Part shown: positions 1 to 5,635 of the stretch, in pieces
How the letters are laid out: every line of letters starts with the position of its first letter
Numbering within the stretch: the first letter of the stretch is position 1
Source: an uncultured Eubacteriales bacterium
GTDB taxonomy: Bacteria > Bacillota > Clostridia > Lachnospirales > Lachnospiraceae
Direction of reading: 5' to 3'
Assembly: GCA_949297565.1 (NCBI GenBank)
Contig: CASFUI010000039.1
Span: forward strand, 1 to 10,373
DNA: 10,373 nt
Translations under genes and position numbers: made by a program
Notes under the pieces: model-generated
Seen by the model: the letters and a program-made list of their open reading frames with translations, nothing else
The model's database searches: none
What the model was told of the DNA's origin: nothing

Positions 1-739
1 CATTCACCGCACCGCTCTCTGAATTATAACAGAAAAGACCTTTTCCACTCCTGCTGAATTTTCCATTTTCTTCTTCTATTGACATAATAGTAAAATAGAG
101 ATTATTTCCATATCCCCTCAATTTAATAAAAGCAGAATTAACTCCGTTATACGTATATACTGTTTCAACCTCTCTTTTATCAAGAGACATTCTGTATATA
201 CATATTTCTCTCTCACTGTCCGATATTTCACTCTGCCTTTTTGAGAAATAGACATAATCATTTAAGAACACTACAGACACACTATAGTCAGAAGATTCGC
301 ACAGCTCTCCCAAAGCCTCCCTTCCGCTTCCGTCTGCCTTGCACCTTACAAGCTCAATATTGCCCTTTGAAATATTTAAAAGATATAAATAACCCTTATA
401 AAAATACACCTGATAAAGATATTCGCCGCCCAAATATGCATTGCATTCCCTGTTGTCATGAGAGCATTCCGCCTTACTGCACAAGACAATCTCGTCGTCC
501 GACGCGATATCATAATACTTTATATATTCTCCGTAACTGTCCATATAATAATATCCATTTTCTCCCTTTGCCACCTGCGCTCTGGTATCCGGCGAAAAAT
601 ATGACTGACTCTCATCAAGGTCTCCTCCGTATATTTCGCCTAACCGCACCGTATCAGCAGCTTTTCCGCACCCTGACGTCAACATCAGAAATACACATAT
701 CAAAAACAGAACTGCCGTTTTTAATGTAAAGTATTTCAT
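1..739 (-). CDS. Propeller-like surface lipoprotein, partial (C-terminus off the left edge)
   Basis: Reading from the ATG at 739 there are 246 uninterrupted codons to the window edge, so the C-terminus is missing. The start is set by a strong GGAGGGGG ribosome binding site just upstream. Residues 1-23 form a lipoprotein signal (basic Lys, hydrophobic core, then L-T-S-G before Cys24). Thr at -3 of the lipobox is somewhat unusual, but Cys24 is the likely lipid-modified residue. The mature part is rich in short Tyr/Gly beta-strand-like repeats (YYYM, DGS turns), as in DUF5050-type or other propeller-like Firmicutes lipoproteins. Cys87, Cys92, His94 and Cys99 form a C-x4-C-x-H-x4-C motif shared with the anchored protein encoded at 2518-3693; the two are clear paralogues over this whole visible length. 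It likely sits on the outer membrane face. Function unknown; ligand binding or sensing is only inference. Confidence 0.85.
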   Translation of the reverse strand, partial: MKYFTLKTAVLFLICVFLMLTSGCGKAADTVRLGEIYGGDLDESQSYFSPDTRAQVAKGENGYYYMDSYGEYIKYYDIASDDEIVLCSKAECSHDNRECNAYLGGEYLYQVYFYKGYLYLLNISKGNIELVRCKADGSGREALGELCESSDYSVSVVFLNDYVYFSKRQSEISDSEREICIYRMSLDKREVETVYTYNGVNSAFIKLRGYGNNLYFTIMSIEEENGKFSRSGKGLFCYNSESGAVN

Positions 740-772
740 ATATCCCCCTCCGTTTCATGTTTAATATAAATA

Positions 773-794
773 CCCCGCAGCCTGAGCTGCGGGG
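773..794 (-). terminator. Hairpin between small secreted protein and lipoprotein genes
   Basis: The arms ccccgcagc (773-781) and gctgcgggg (786-794) are a perfect 9-bp GC-rich inverted repeat around a 4-nt loop. On the minus strand the stem is followed by TATTTATATT, a weak T-rich tail. It lies 46 nt past the stop codon of the small secreted protein and only about 20 nt before the lipoprotein ribosome binding site. It may therefore be a leaky terminator or attenuator that lowers lipoprotein expression rather than a full stop. Confidence 0.6.
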
Positions 795-840
795 CAGCAA
801 TGTTGCAATCAACAACTATTTAAAGAGTTATAAAATAAAA

Positions 841-1245
841 CTAAAAATCAAGCTTTAAATGCTGATACGCCCTCACTCCATCATTATTGTATGCCGTATA
901 CTCAATATCAGCATATGTAAACAATGTATTAGACCTGCTGATAAATGCAACGCAAGAATAATCCTGTGCCCTTGAAGCGCTCAGCCCTCTCCTTACATTA
1001 TCATCATATAAATCCGTATACAGACAATATCCTTGTATATACATGTCGCTTATAACAGTTGTAGATATATCTCCCTGAACCAGATTATCTCCGACTCTTA
1101 TTCCTACGTACATCATACCGTCGTCCCCGAGACTTGTACTCGCACTATCACTCTTACTTTCCGCAAACGCAGTAAGTGAAAATGAAACTACCATAATGCA
1201 TGATAAGGCTAAAACCATAAATTTCTTAAAACTCTTATGTTTCAT
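841..1245 (-). CDS. Small secreted protein, unknown family
   Basis: This 134-residue protein starts at an ATG preceded by GGAGGT (1251-1256) at good spacing. Residues 1-28 are a classical Sec signal peptide: a Lys-rich N-terminus, a hydrophobic stretch and an A-F-A cleavage site before Glu29. There is no lipobox, so the mature product of about 106 residues is probably released or held at the wall. The mature part is acidic at its start (Ser/Asp-rich linker, residues 29-43), then Tyr-rich and probably beta-stranded. It has just two cysteines, Cys74 and Cys98, which could form one disulfide after export. I do not recognise a family. It lies between a LytTR regulator and a surface lipoprotein, so a secreted effector, bacteriocin-like or signalling role is conceivable, but no motif shows it. 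Confidence 0.85.
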   Translation of the reverse strand: MKHKSFKKFMVLALSCIMVVSFSLTAFAESKSDSASTSLGDDGMMYVGIRVGDNLVQGDISTTVISDMYIQGYCLYTDLYDDNVRRGLSASRAQDYSCVAFISRSNTLFTYADIEYTAYNNDGVRAYQHLKLDF

Positions 1246-1358
1246 ACTGCACCTCCATTTCTACCTCCATATACAGATATAACGCCTCCATTTATATGTA
1301 TATCTACACATTATTAACAGTAACACAGAGCATTAAATACCAAAATATATGACAGAAT

Positions 1359-1391
1359 AATATTTATAAACAATAATAATTTATAAATATT
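1359..1391. repeat. 12-bp A/T inverted repeat upstream of the small secreted protein gene
   Basis: The arm aatatttataaa (1359-1370) and its exact reverse complement (1380-1391) are separated by 9 bp. Each arm contains the 8-bp palindrome TTTATAAA. An 11-of-12 match to the right arm recurs at 1495-1505, in the same orientation. It may be an operator for a dimeric regulator; the base composition makes chance partly possible. Confidence 0.4.
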
Positions 1392-1408
1392 GTGATGCCA
1401 TTAATTTT

Positions 1409-1420
1409 GAAAGTACTTTC
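1409..1420. promoter_or_regulatory. 12-bp perfect palindrome, possible operator
   Basis: GAAAGTACTTTC is a perfect palindrome with no spacer, located between the LytTR gene and the small secreted protein gene. It is short and perfect enough to be a protein-binding site. No regulator can be assigned from sequence. Confidence 0.3.
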
Positions 1421-1452
1421 TATAATAAAATTTAAAACTTCACGTCCCTGTC

Positions 1453-1470
1453 ATAATACTAAAGTATTAT
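1453..1470. promoter_or_regulatory. 8-bp inverted repeat just past the LytTR gene
   Basis: ataatact (1453-1460) and agtattat (1463-1470) are perfect inverted arms separated by 2 bp, 50 nt past the LytTR stop codon. The stem is all A/T apart from one pair and has no following T tract, so it is a poor intrinsic terminator. An operator or weak hairpin is more likely. Confidence 0.3.
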
Positions 1471-1519
1471 TGTCTCTGCCTTAATAATATCAACTTATAA
1501 ATATTAATCAACACCCTTG

Positions 1520-2266
1520 TCAGAAATCGGATATTTTGCGGCAGAAATCGGACATTACAGTGTCGCACAGATCTTTATATTTCATTTTTACCGTTCTGTA
1601 CTTTTCCTTCGGTATGGGAATCATCTTATTCCATACTGTAAGCTGTGCTTTGCAGCATTTTATCTCTCTAATATATGAAACATTTACAAGATAGCTCTTA
1701 TGTACCCTTATAAAACGCCTGTCATCAATCTCTTTTTCTATTTCATCAAGCTTTTTTCTTATTTTTAAAATTTTTTCTTCTCTTGTATTAATATGAAAAT
1801 ACAAATTATGCAAATTGCTCTCTATATAAACTATTTCACTGACAAAAATCGTTTCATTGGTATTTAACTTAAAAATTTGTCCTCTGCTGTTTATCTCGCT
1901 TACTGCTGTATCAAGGCATTCCCATATCCTGAAACGAAGTCTGTCGTCTGCAAATATATACCTGAACGCACATACATCACAGGTCTCTTCTAAGTACGCT
2001 TTACAACTTGAAATAAATACAATAAACACACTCTGACTTAATAATCGTACTCCCTCTGACATTTTCATAAAAGTATCTGCTTCGTCACTAACGCAAAATA
2101 GCACCGCATTATGTAAATCACTAATTTTTTCATACCAGCATTCACACTCCTGCTGAGATGAGATAAGCTCAACCTCTGCCTGAATTAATCTTATGCATAA
2201 ATACTCCTCTATATATCCTTTTACGACCAGACTAAAATCCGTCTTTCCGCATACTGCCACTATCAT
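1520..2266 (-). CDS. LytTR-domain transcriptional regulator with degenerate receiver domain
   Basis: The 248-residue protein has the LytR/AlgR-type layout. Residues 132-233 are a LytTR DNA-binding domain: the D/E-I-x-Y-I-E type strand (EIVYIES, 144-150), then FIRVHKSYLVNV (185-196), the family signature, and the basic strand ending in IPIPKEKY. Residues 1-120 resemble a receiver fold but have lost its chemistry. The acidic pair is replaced by Gly7-Lys8, the phosphoacceptor Asp aligns with Val59, and the conserved Lys aligns with Ala106. It therefore probably works without phosphorylation. It has 13 cysteines, unusually many. No histidine kinase lies next to it. The ATG has a G-rich site 11 nt upstream. 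LytTR proteins usually bind paired direct repeats upstream of secreted or exported products, so the neighbouring surface-protein genes are its likely targets (inference). Confidence 0.9.
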   Translation of the reverse strand: MIVAVCGKTDFSLVVKGYIEEYLCIRLIQAEVELISSQQECECWYEKISDLHNAVLFCVSDEADTFMKMSEGVRLLSQSVFIVFISSCKAYLEETCDVCAFRYIFADDRLRFRIWECLDTAVSEINSRGQIFKLNTNETIFVSEIVYIESNLHNLYFHINTREEKILKIRKKLDEIEKEIDDRRFIRVHKSYLVNVSYIREIKCCKAQLTVWNKMIPIPKEKYRTVKMKYKDLCDTVMSDFCRKISDF

Positions 2267-2277
2267 TTTATTTTTTT

Positions 2278-2283
2278 CCCCCC
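2278..2283 (-). promoter_or_regulatory. Atypical ribosome binding site of the LytTR gene
   Basis: Instead of GGAGG there is a run of six G followed on the minus strand by seven A, with 11 nt between the G run and the ATG. This is long spacing. The adjacent G6 and A7 homopolymers are prone to slippage, but they lie upstream of the start and would change spacing, not frame. Confidence 0.45.
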
Positions 2284-2344
2284 ATATTTACATATTTAAA
2301 AAATCCCGCTTCCTTTACTTACAAAAATTTTTAAACCTCAAGGC

Positions 2345-2367
2345 TGTAAAAACCTGTATGTTTTTTG
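2345..2367 (-). promoter_or_regulatory. 23-bp near-repeat upstream of the LytTR gene (copy A)
   Basis: Read on the minus strand this is CAAAAAACATAC, three variable bases, then TTTTTACA. It matches 20 of 23 positions at 3836-3858, upstream of the anchored propeller-like gene. The end of the motif is about 80 bp from the LytTR start. It is A/T-rich, so chance is not excluded. It could be a shared regulatory site of the cluster. Confidence 0.35.
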
Positions 2368-2368
2368 C

Positions 2369-2397
2369 ATAAAAAAGAGTTCGCAGGCGAACTCTTT
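2369..2397 (-). terminator. Intrinsic terminator within repeat copy 1
   Basis: On the minus strand an 11-bp stem (AAAGAGTTCGC with its complement) closes on a 2-nt loop, or a 4-nt loop if the last pair opens, and runs straight into TTTTTT. It lies about 120 nt past the stop codon of the anchored propeller-like protein gene and should end that transcript before the LytTR gene. Confidence 0.8.
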
Positions 2398-2504
2398 CGC
2401 GAGGCGCGGATTCGTAAGAATAATTACATTTCCGCGCCTCTGCGAGCCTGCGCAGCATTTTTATTCTATAGGAAGTTCAAAGAACTTTCCTATAGAATAA
2501 AAAT
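2369..2504 (-). repeat. 136-bp structured repeat, copy 1
   Basis: This matches 7458-7593 over 136 bp with five substitutions and no indels, in the same orientation. It contains three hairpins in series. The first has 11-bp arms at 2374-2384 and 2387-2397. The second has perfect 10-bp arms gaggcgcgga (2401-2410) and tccgcgcctc (2431-2440). The third has 16-bp arms at 2457-2472 and 2489-2504, extended inward by aagttc/gaactt around an AAA loop with one bulged T. It begins 13 bp after the stop codon of the anchored protein gene. No coding potential or terminal inverted repeats are seen. It looks like a small dispersed non-autonomous or REP-like element that carries a terminator. Confidence 0.85.
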
Positions 2505-2517
2505 AACATACGCTGTA

Positions 2518-3693
2518 TTATTCCGGAATACTCCACGTCTGCTGTTCCGTTATTTTACTTTTATCAATATAAGCAAGCTCATTTCCGATTGTCACAAATA
2601 AATAATTTTCATCTCCGAAGTACAGATTATTTATCTCATCTCCCAGATTTATTGTATTTACAATATTTCCGTCCGTATCAAGCACAAGCACCATCCGCTC
2701 AACACTTTTAGTAATATCGGCAGTACTGCCTATACCGCCGTTTCCCATATAAATGTACTTTCCGTCATAGGAAAGTACCGCGGAAACCATATTTTCGTCT
2801 GCGGCGTATAGCAGCTTATTATTTTCACCGTTTAATTTCTGAGAATATAACCCCTTTCCGATAACAAAATAATAAAGAACTCCCTGCTCTGAATCAACGT
2901 AATAATCGGCTATATTCATATCAGAAACCCTGCTACTCTCTCCTGTATTATAATCATAACAGTACAGCTTAAAATCCATTTTTGCCTTTAATGTCTGTTT
3001 ATCTATCGAATATCCGAAAACCTTAAAGAACAGCTTATCACCGAAGCTTTTTGCCCCGTTAATCGCACAGTCAGTTCCCTCATATTCAAAAACTGTCTCT
3101 GAATTTCCGTTATAGATATTTATTTTTTTGATAATCTCCTTGCCGCTTTTTCCGCTTCCCGTATGCCCCAAATGGTCATAAACATACACATAATCGCCAT
3201 GAAACACCATAGAAATTGATGAAACAAGGTCATTCGCAAAAATATCCGCGACTTCCTTTCTCTCACTTCCGTCACTCTTTATACAAACAAGCCTTGCCAT
3301 GCCGTTTGACACCTTTACCATATAGATATTATCTCTGTAATAATAAACCGCAGCGTTCAGATACTCCTCCATGTCAAAGCGCGCATTGCAGTCCTTTGAA
3401 GTATGTGTACATTCAGCCTTTGCGCATACGGGAACAGCCGTATTTGTTTGTTTATCAAAGTATTTTAAGACTATCACCATATTGTCTCTTGCCAAATAGT
3501 AATATCCGTTTTCTGCCTTCGCAATTCCGTGTATATCAGGATTCCAATAACTCTGCTCATCCAATTCAGATGTTCCAATCTCAAGCTTTATATAGGTATT
3601 ATTTTTTTTAATAGCAAAAATTAATGCGGTAATCACAGCGGCTGTCAAAATTACCGACGCTGTTATAATTATATGTATTTTATATTTTTGCAT
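2518..3693 (-). CDS. Membrane-anchored propeller-like surface protein
   Basis: This 391-residue protein has an ideal GGAGGT (3699-3704) 5 nt before its ATG. Residues 7-28 form one hydrophobic segment followed by Lys-Lys and no lipobox Cys, so it should be an N-terminal signal anchor with the rest outside the cell. The exported part has repeated Tyr-rich strands and Asp-Gly turns (KSDGSE, DTDGN, SYDGKYIY), typical of DUF5050-like or other beta-propeller-like Firmicutes proteins. Cys90, Cys95, His97 and Cys102 form C-x4-C-x-H-x4-C, identical in spacing to the lipoprotein encoded at 1-739. The two differ in anchoring: a transmembrane helix here, lipid there. It is separated from the esterase by 318 bp and ends close to repeat copy 1, so it is probably transcribed alone. 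Function not known; scaffold, sensor or binding roles are possible. Confidence 0.88.
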   Translation of the reverse strand: MQKYKIHIIITASVILTAAVITALIFAIKKNNTYIKLEIGTSELDEQSYWNPDIHGIAKAENGYYYLARDNMVIVLKYFDKQTNTAVPVCAKAECTHTSKDCNARFDMEEYLNAAVYYYRDNIYMVKVSNGMARLVCIKSDGSERKEVADIFANDLVSSISMVFHGDYVYVYDHLGHTGSGKSGKEIIKKINIYNGNSETVFEYEGTDCAINGAKSFGDKLFFKVFGYSIDKQTLKAKMDFKLYCYDYNTGESSRVSDMNIADYYVDSEQGVLYYFVIGKGLYSQKLNGENNKLLYAADENMVSAVLSYDGKYIYMGNGGIGSTADITKSVERMVLVLDTDGNIVNTINLGDEINNLYFGDENYLFVTIGNELAYIDKSKITEQQTWSIPE

Positions 3694-3835
3694 AAATAAC
3701 CTCCTAATACCTATAATTATAACTCTATCACGTTTTTTCTTTTGTACATTTTATACATTCTACTGCTTTATACGTTCATATAAACCAGTTCTTATATTTT
3801 AATTATAAATGTATTTTTTATGTAAAATCTTTTGT

Positions 3836-3858
3836 TGTAAAAAAAGGTATGTTTTTTG
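3836..3858 (-). promoter_or_regulatory. 23-bp near-repeat upstream of the anchored protein gene (copy B)
   Basis: This is the partner of 2345-2367: CAAAAAACATAC, three different bases, TTTTTACA on the minus strand. It ends 143 bp upstream of the gene start. The conserved outer parts and the variable centre resemble a protein-binding site, but the A/T content weakens the case. Confidence 0.35.
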
Positions 3859-3909
3859 TAAAAATTAGTATAATACTTCAATATGAATATAATATTTATC
3901 TTCTCAATC

Positions 3910-3959
3910 AAAAAAGTGTGCTTCGGACTGTACATTTCTGCCTTAATCCAAAACACACT
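3910..3959 (-). terminator. Possible terminator of the kinase-regulator-esterase operon
   Basis: On the minus strand AGTGTG (3959-3954) can pair with CACACT (3920-3915), which is followed directly by a T run (3914-3910). The stem is only 6 bp, extendable by A/T pairs, and the loop is long at 33 nt. It lies just past the esterase gene, but the call is weak. Confidence 0.35.
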
Positions 3960-4011
3960 CTCTTTACTCAATATTTACTTATTATAACTGCTGTTATAAG
4001 TAAATCTATAT

Positions 4012-4932
4012 TTAATTTCCTAAAACTCCAAGACCTCTAGCCCAATTAACAAACAGTTTTTTCCACTCTCCTGTCTGGGTGTTGTCATCACCCAGTCCGA
4101 AGCCATGACCTCCGGTTCTGAAAATATGGAGTTCTGCGCTGACTCGGGCTTTTCTTGCCGCCATATAAAAACACACGCTGTTATCGGCAAGCGTAGTCAT
4201 ATCGTCATCTGTCTCAAAAATAAACACCGGCGGCGTCTGAGGAGTTACAAGCTCATCCGGCTTGTATTTTTTCAGCACCAGCTCCTGAAACGGATATATT
4301 CCCGCCAGCATCTCTTCCTTTGAGATATATCTCTGTCCTGCCTCAACAGACACATCATAATTAATCATAGGATAACCGCATACACAAAAATCCGGTCTTG
4401 CGGTCACATCATCTGCCGCGTCAATTCTCTGATATACATTCTTATCATATGCCGTCGCAAGCAGCGCAGATAAAAAACCTCCTGCGGAAAATCCCATAAC
4501 ACCTATTTTCTTACTGTCAATTCCCCATTCCGGTGCATTGTACCGAATAAGTCTTAAACCTCTCTGCACATCTATAAGCGCCACATCTTCCGCACTCGGA
4601 TGCTCATTTACCGGAAGTCTGCATTTTAACACAAAAGCAGCGAAGCCCAGAGTGTTAAGCCATCTGGCAATGTCCTCTCCTTCAAAATTATATACAAGTC
4701 TGCGAAATGCCCCTCCCGGAATAATCATCACAGCCGGCATACCGTTTTCATTTTCGGCACTATGCTCAGGAAAAAATGGAATCAATTCAGGCTCAAGCAC
4801 ATTCTGCACTATATGCTTAACCTTTCCTTCTTCCGTTTTCTCGTAAAAAAACTCCTCTTCAAGTGTAAATCCCTCAGAACCCGGAGCTGTCCCCGGAAAA
4901 AGTTTTATCGCATTATCACACACAAGTCTCAT
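4012..4932 (-). CDS. Alpha/beta-hydrolase, acetyl-esterase-like (BD-FAE / Aes type)
   Basis: The 306-residue protein has no signal peptide and should act in the cytoplasm, hydrolysing small carboxyl esters such as acetyl groups on sugars or similar metabolites. The fold is shown by the oxyanion motif PGGAF (72-76), the nucleophile elbow G-F-S-A-G (147-151, Ser149), an acid in the TDDDM stretch (probably Asp243 or Asp244) and GGHGFG (His276). The triad appears complete. Family members include acetyl-xylan and feruloyl esterases, but the substrate cannot be read from sequence. AAGGAG (4941-4946) overlaps the TAA stop of the response regulator, and the genes are 12 nt apart, so translation is probably coupled. 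It is the last gene of the kinase-regulator operon. That is an unusual partner and suggests the esterase belongs to the response or to its signal (inference). Confidence 0.9.
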   Translation of the reverse strand: MRLVCDNAIKLFPGTAPGSEGFTLEEEFFYEKTEEGKVKHIVQNVLEPELIPFFPEHSAENENGMPAVMIIPGGAFRRLVYNFEGEDIARWLNTLGFAAFVLKCRLPVNEHPSAEDVALIDVQRGLRLIRYNAPEWGIDSKKIGVMGFSAGGFLSALLATAYDKNVYQRIDAADDVTARPDFCVCGYPMINYDVSVEAGQRYISKEEMLAGIYPFQELVLKKYKPDELVTPQTPPVFIFETDDDMTTLADNSVCFYMAARKARVSAELHIFRTGGHGFGLGDDNTQTGEWKKLFVNWARGLGVLGN

Positions 4933-4944
4933 AAATCTAACTCC

Positions 4945-5634
4945 TTATACCTTAAACCTATATCCCACTCCCCAGATTGTCTCTATATACTGAGGCTTTG
5001 ATGTATCATATTCAATTTTTTCGCGTATTTTCTTTATATGAACAGTTACTGTCGCAATATCTCCAATAGAATCCATATCCCATATTTCCTTGAACAGCTC
5101 ATCCTTAGTAAATACATGATTAGGATGCTCGGCAAGAAATGTCAGCAAATCAAATTCTTTTGTAGTAAATATCTTTTCTTCGCCGTTTACAAAAACGCGC
5201 CTTGCGGTCTTATCGATTTTAATTCCTCTTATCTCGATTACATCGTTTTCTTCCTTTGCGCTGCTGACAAGTCTTTCATATCTCGCCAGATGTGCCTTTA
5301 CCCTTGCAACAAGCTCGCTTGGACTAAACGGTTTTGTCATGTAATCATCAGCTCCGACTCCCAGCCCACGTATTTTATCAATGTCCTCCTTTTTAGCGGA
5401 AACCATAATTATAGTAGTATTTTTCTGCTCACGTACCTGTTTGCATATCTCGTATCCGTCAACTCCCGGCAGCATGACATCAAGAATCATAATATCAAAA
5501 TTTTCTGCGAGAGCCGTCGCCAATCCGCTTGTACCGTCAGATTTAATAACAACCTCAAATCCGCTGAGCTCCAGGTAATCCTTTTCAAGCTCTGCAATAG
5601 CCTCTTCATCTTCCACAATCAATACTCTGCTCAT
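4945..5634 (-). CDS. OmpR/PhoB-family response regulator
   Basis: I place the start at the ATG of MSRVLIVEDE, giving 229 residues. A longer reading from a TTG at 5667 lacks a ribosome binding site and would overlap the kinase gene, whereas AAGGAG (5645-5650) precedes this ATG by 10 nt. The receiver domain (1-120) is canonical: Glu8-Asp9, phosphoacceptor Asp52 in MILDVMLPG, Ser79 and Lys101 in TKPF. Residues 130-229 form a winged-helix DNA-binding domain ending in the typical ETIWGVGYRF. Phosphorylated by the kinase encoded immediately upstream, it should dimerise and control transcription. The kinase stop codon and this start are separated by a single base, so the pair is a translationally coupled cognate system. 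Target genes are not visible, although autoregulation and control of the downstream esterase are likely. Confidence 0.95.
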   Translation of the reverse strand: MSRVLIVEDEEAIAELEKDYLELSGFEVVIKSDGTSGLATALAENFDIMILDVMLPGVDGYEICKQVREQKNTTIIMVSAKKEDIDKIRGLGVGADDYMTKPFSPSELVARVKAHLARYERLVSSAKEENDVIEIRGIKIDKTARRVFVNGEEKIFTTKEFDLLTFLAEHPNHVFTKDELFKEIWDMDSIGDIATVTVHIKKIREKIEYDTSKPQYIETIWGVGYRFKV

Positions 5635-5635
5635 G

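Larger units (their letters stand above)
3694..4011. other. 318-bp A/T-rich intergenic region
   Basis: No gene is supported here. It contains the candidate esterase terminator (3910-3959) and copy B of the 23-bp near-repeat (3836-3858). There is also an imperfect inverted repeat, atttacttattataac/gttataagtaaat, at about 3973-4004 with 3 extra bases in the left arm. TATAAT-like hexamers occur on the minus strand at 3716-3721 and 3802-3807, but neither has a convincing -35 element at normal spacing, so no promoter is called. Confidence 0.6.

Noticed and set aside
241..729. Plus-strand open frame of 162 codons
   Set aside because: It is antisense to the lipoprotein gene, which has a signal peptide, lipobox and a paralogue. 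The plus-strand product has low-complexity Pro/His/Arg-rich composition and no ribosome binding site.
1308..1318. AgrA-like LytTR binding site (ACTGTTAAT on the minus strand)
   Set aside because: One near match to the half-site consensus without a second properly spaced repeat is expected by chance in this A/T-rich DNA.
2369..2504. CRISPR-like array or insertion sequence
   Set aside because: There are no regularly spaced repeats, no cas or transposase gene, no terminal inverted repeats and no visible target-site duplication.
2365..2601. Plus-strand frame across repeat copy 1
   Set aside because: It is formed by the hairpins of the repeat and then runs antisense into the anchored protein gene. 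The repeat is better explained as non-coding.
3849..4040. 63-codon plus-strand frame in the intergenic region
   Set aside because: A/T-rich, Ile/Leu/Phe-biased, no ribosome binding site, and it runs into the esterase gene in antisense.
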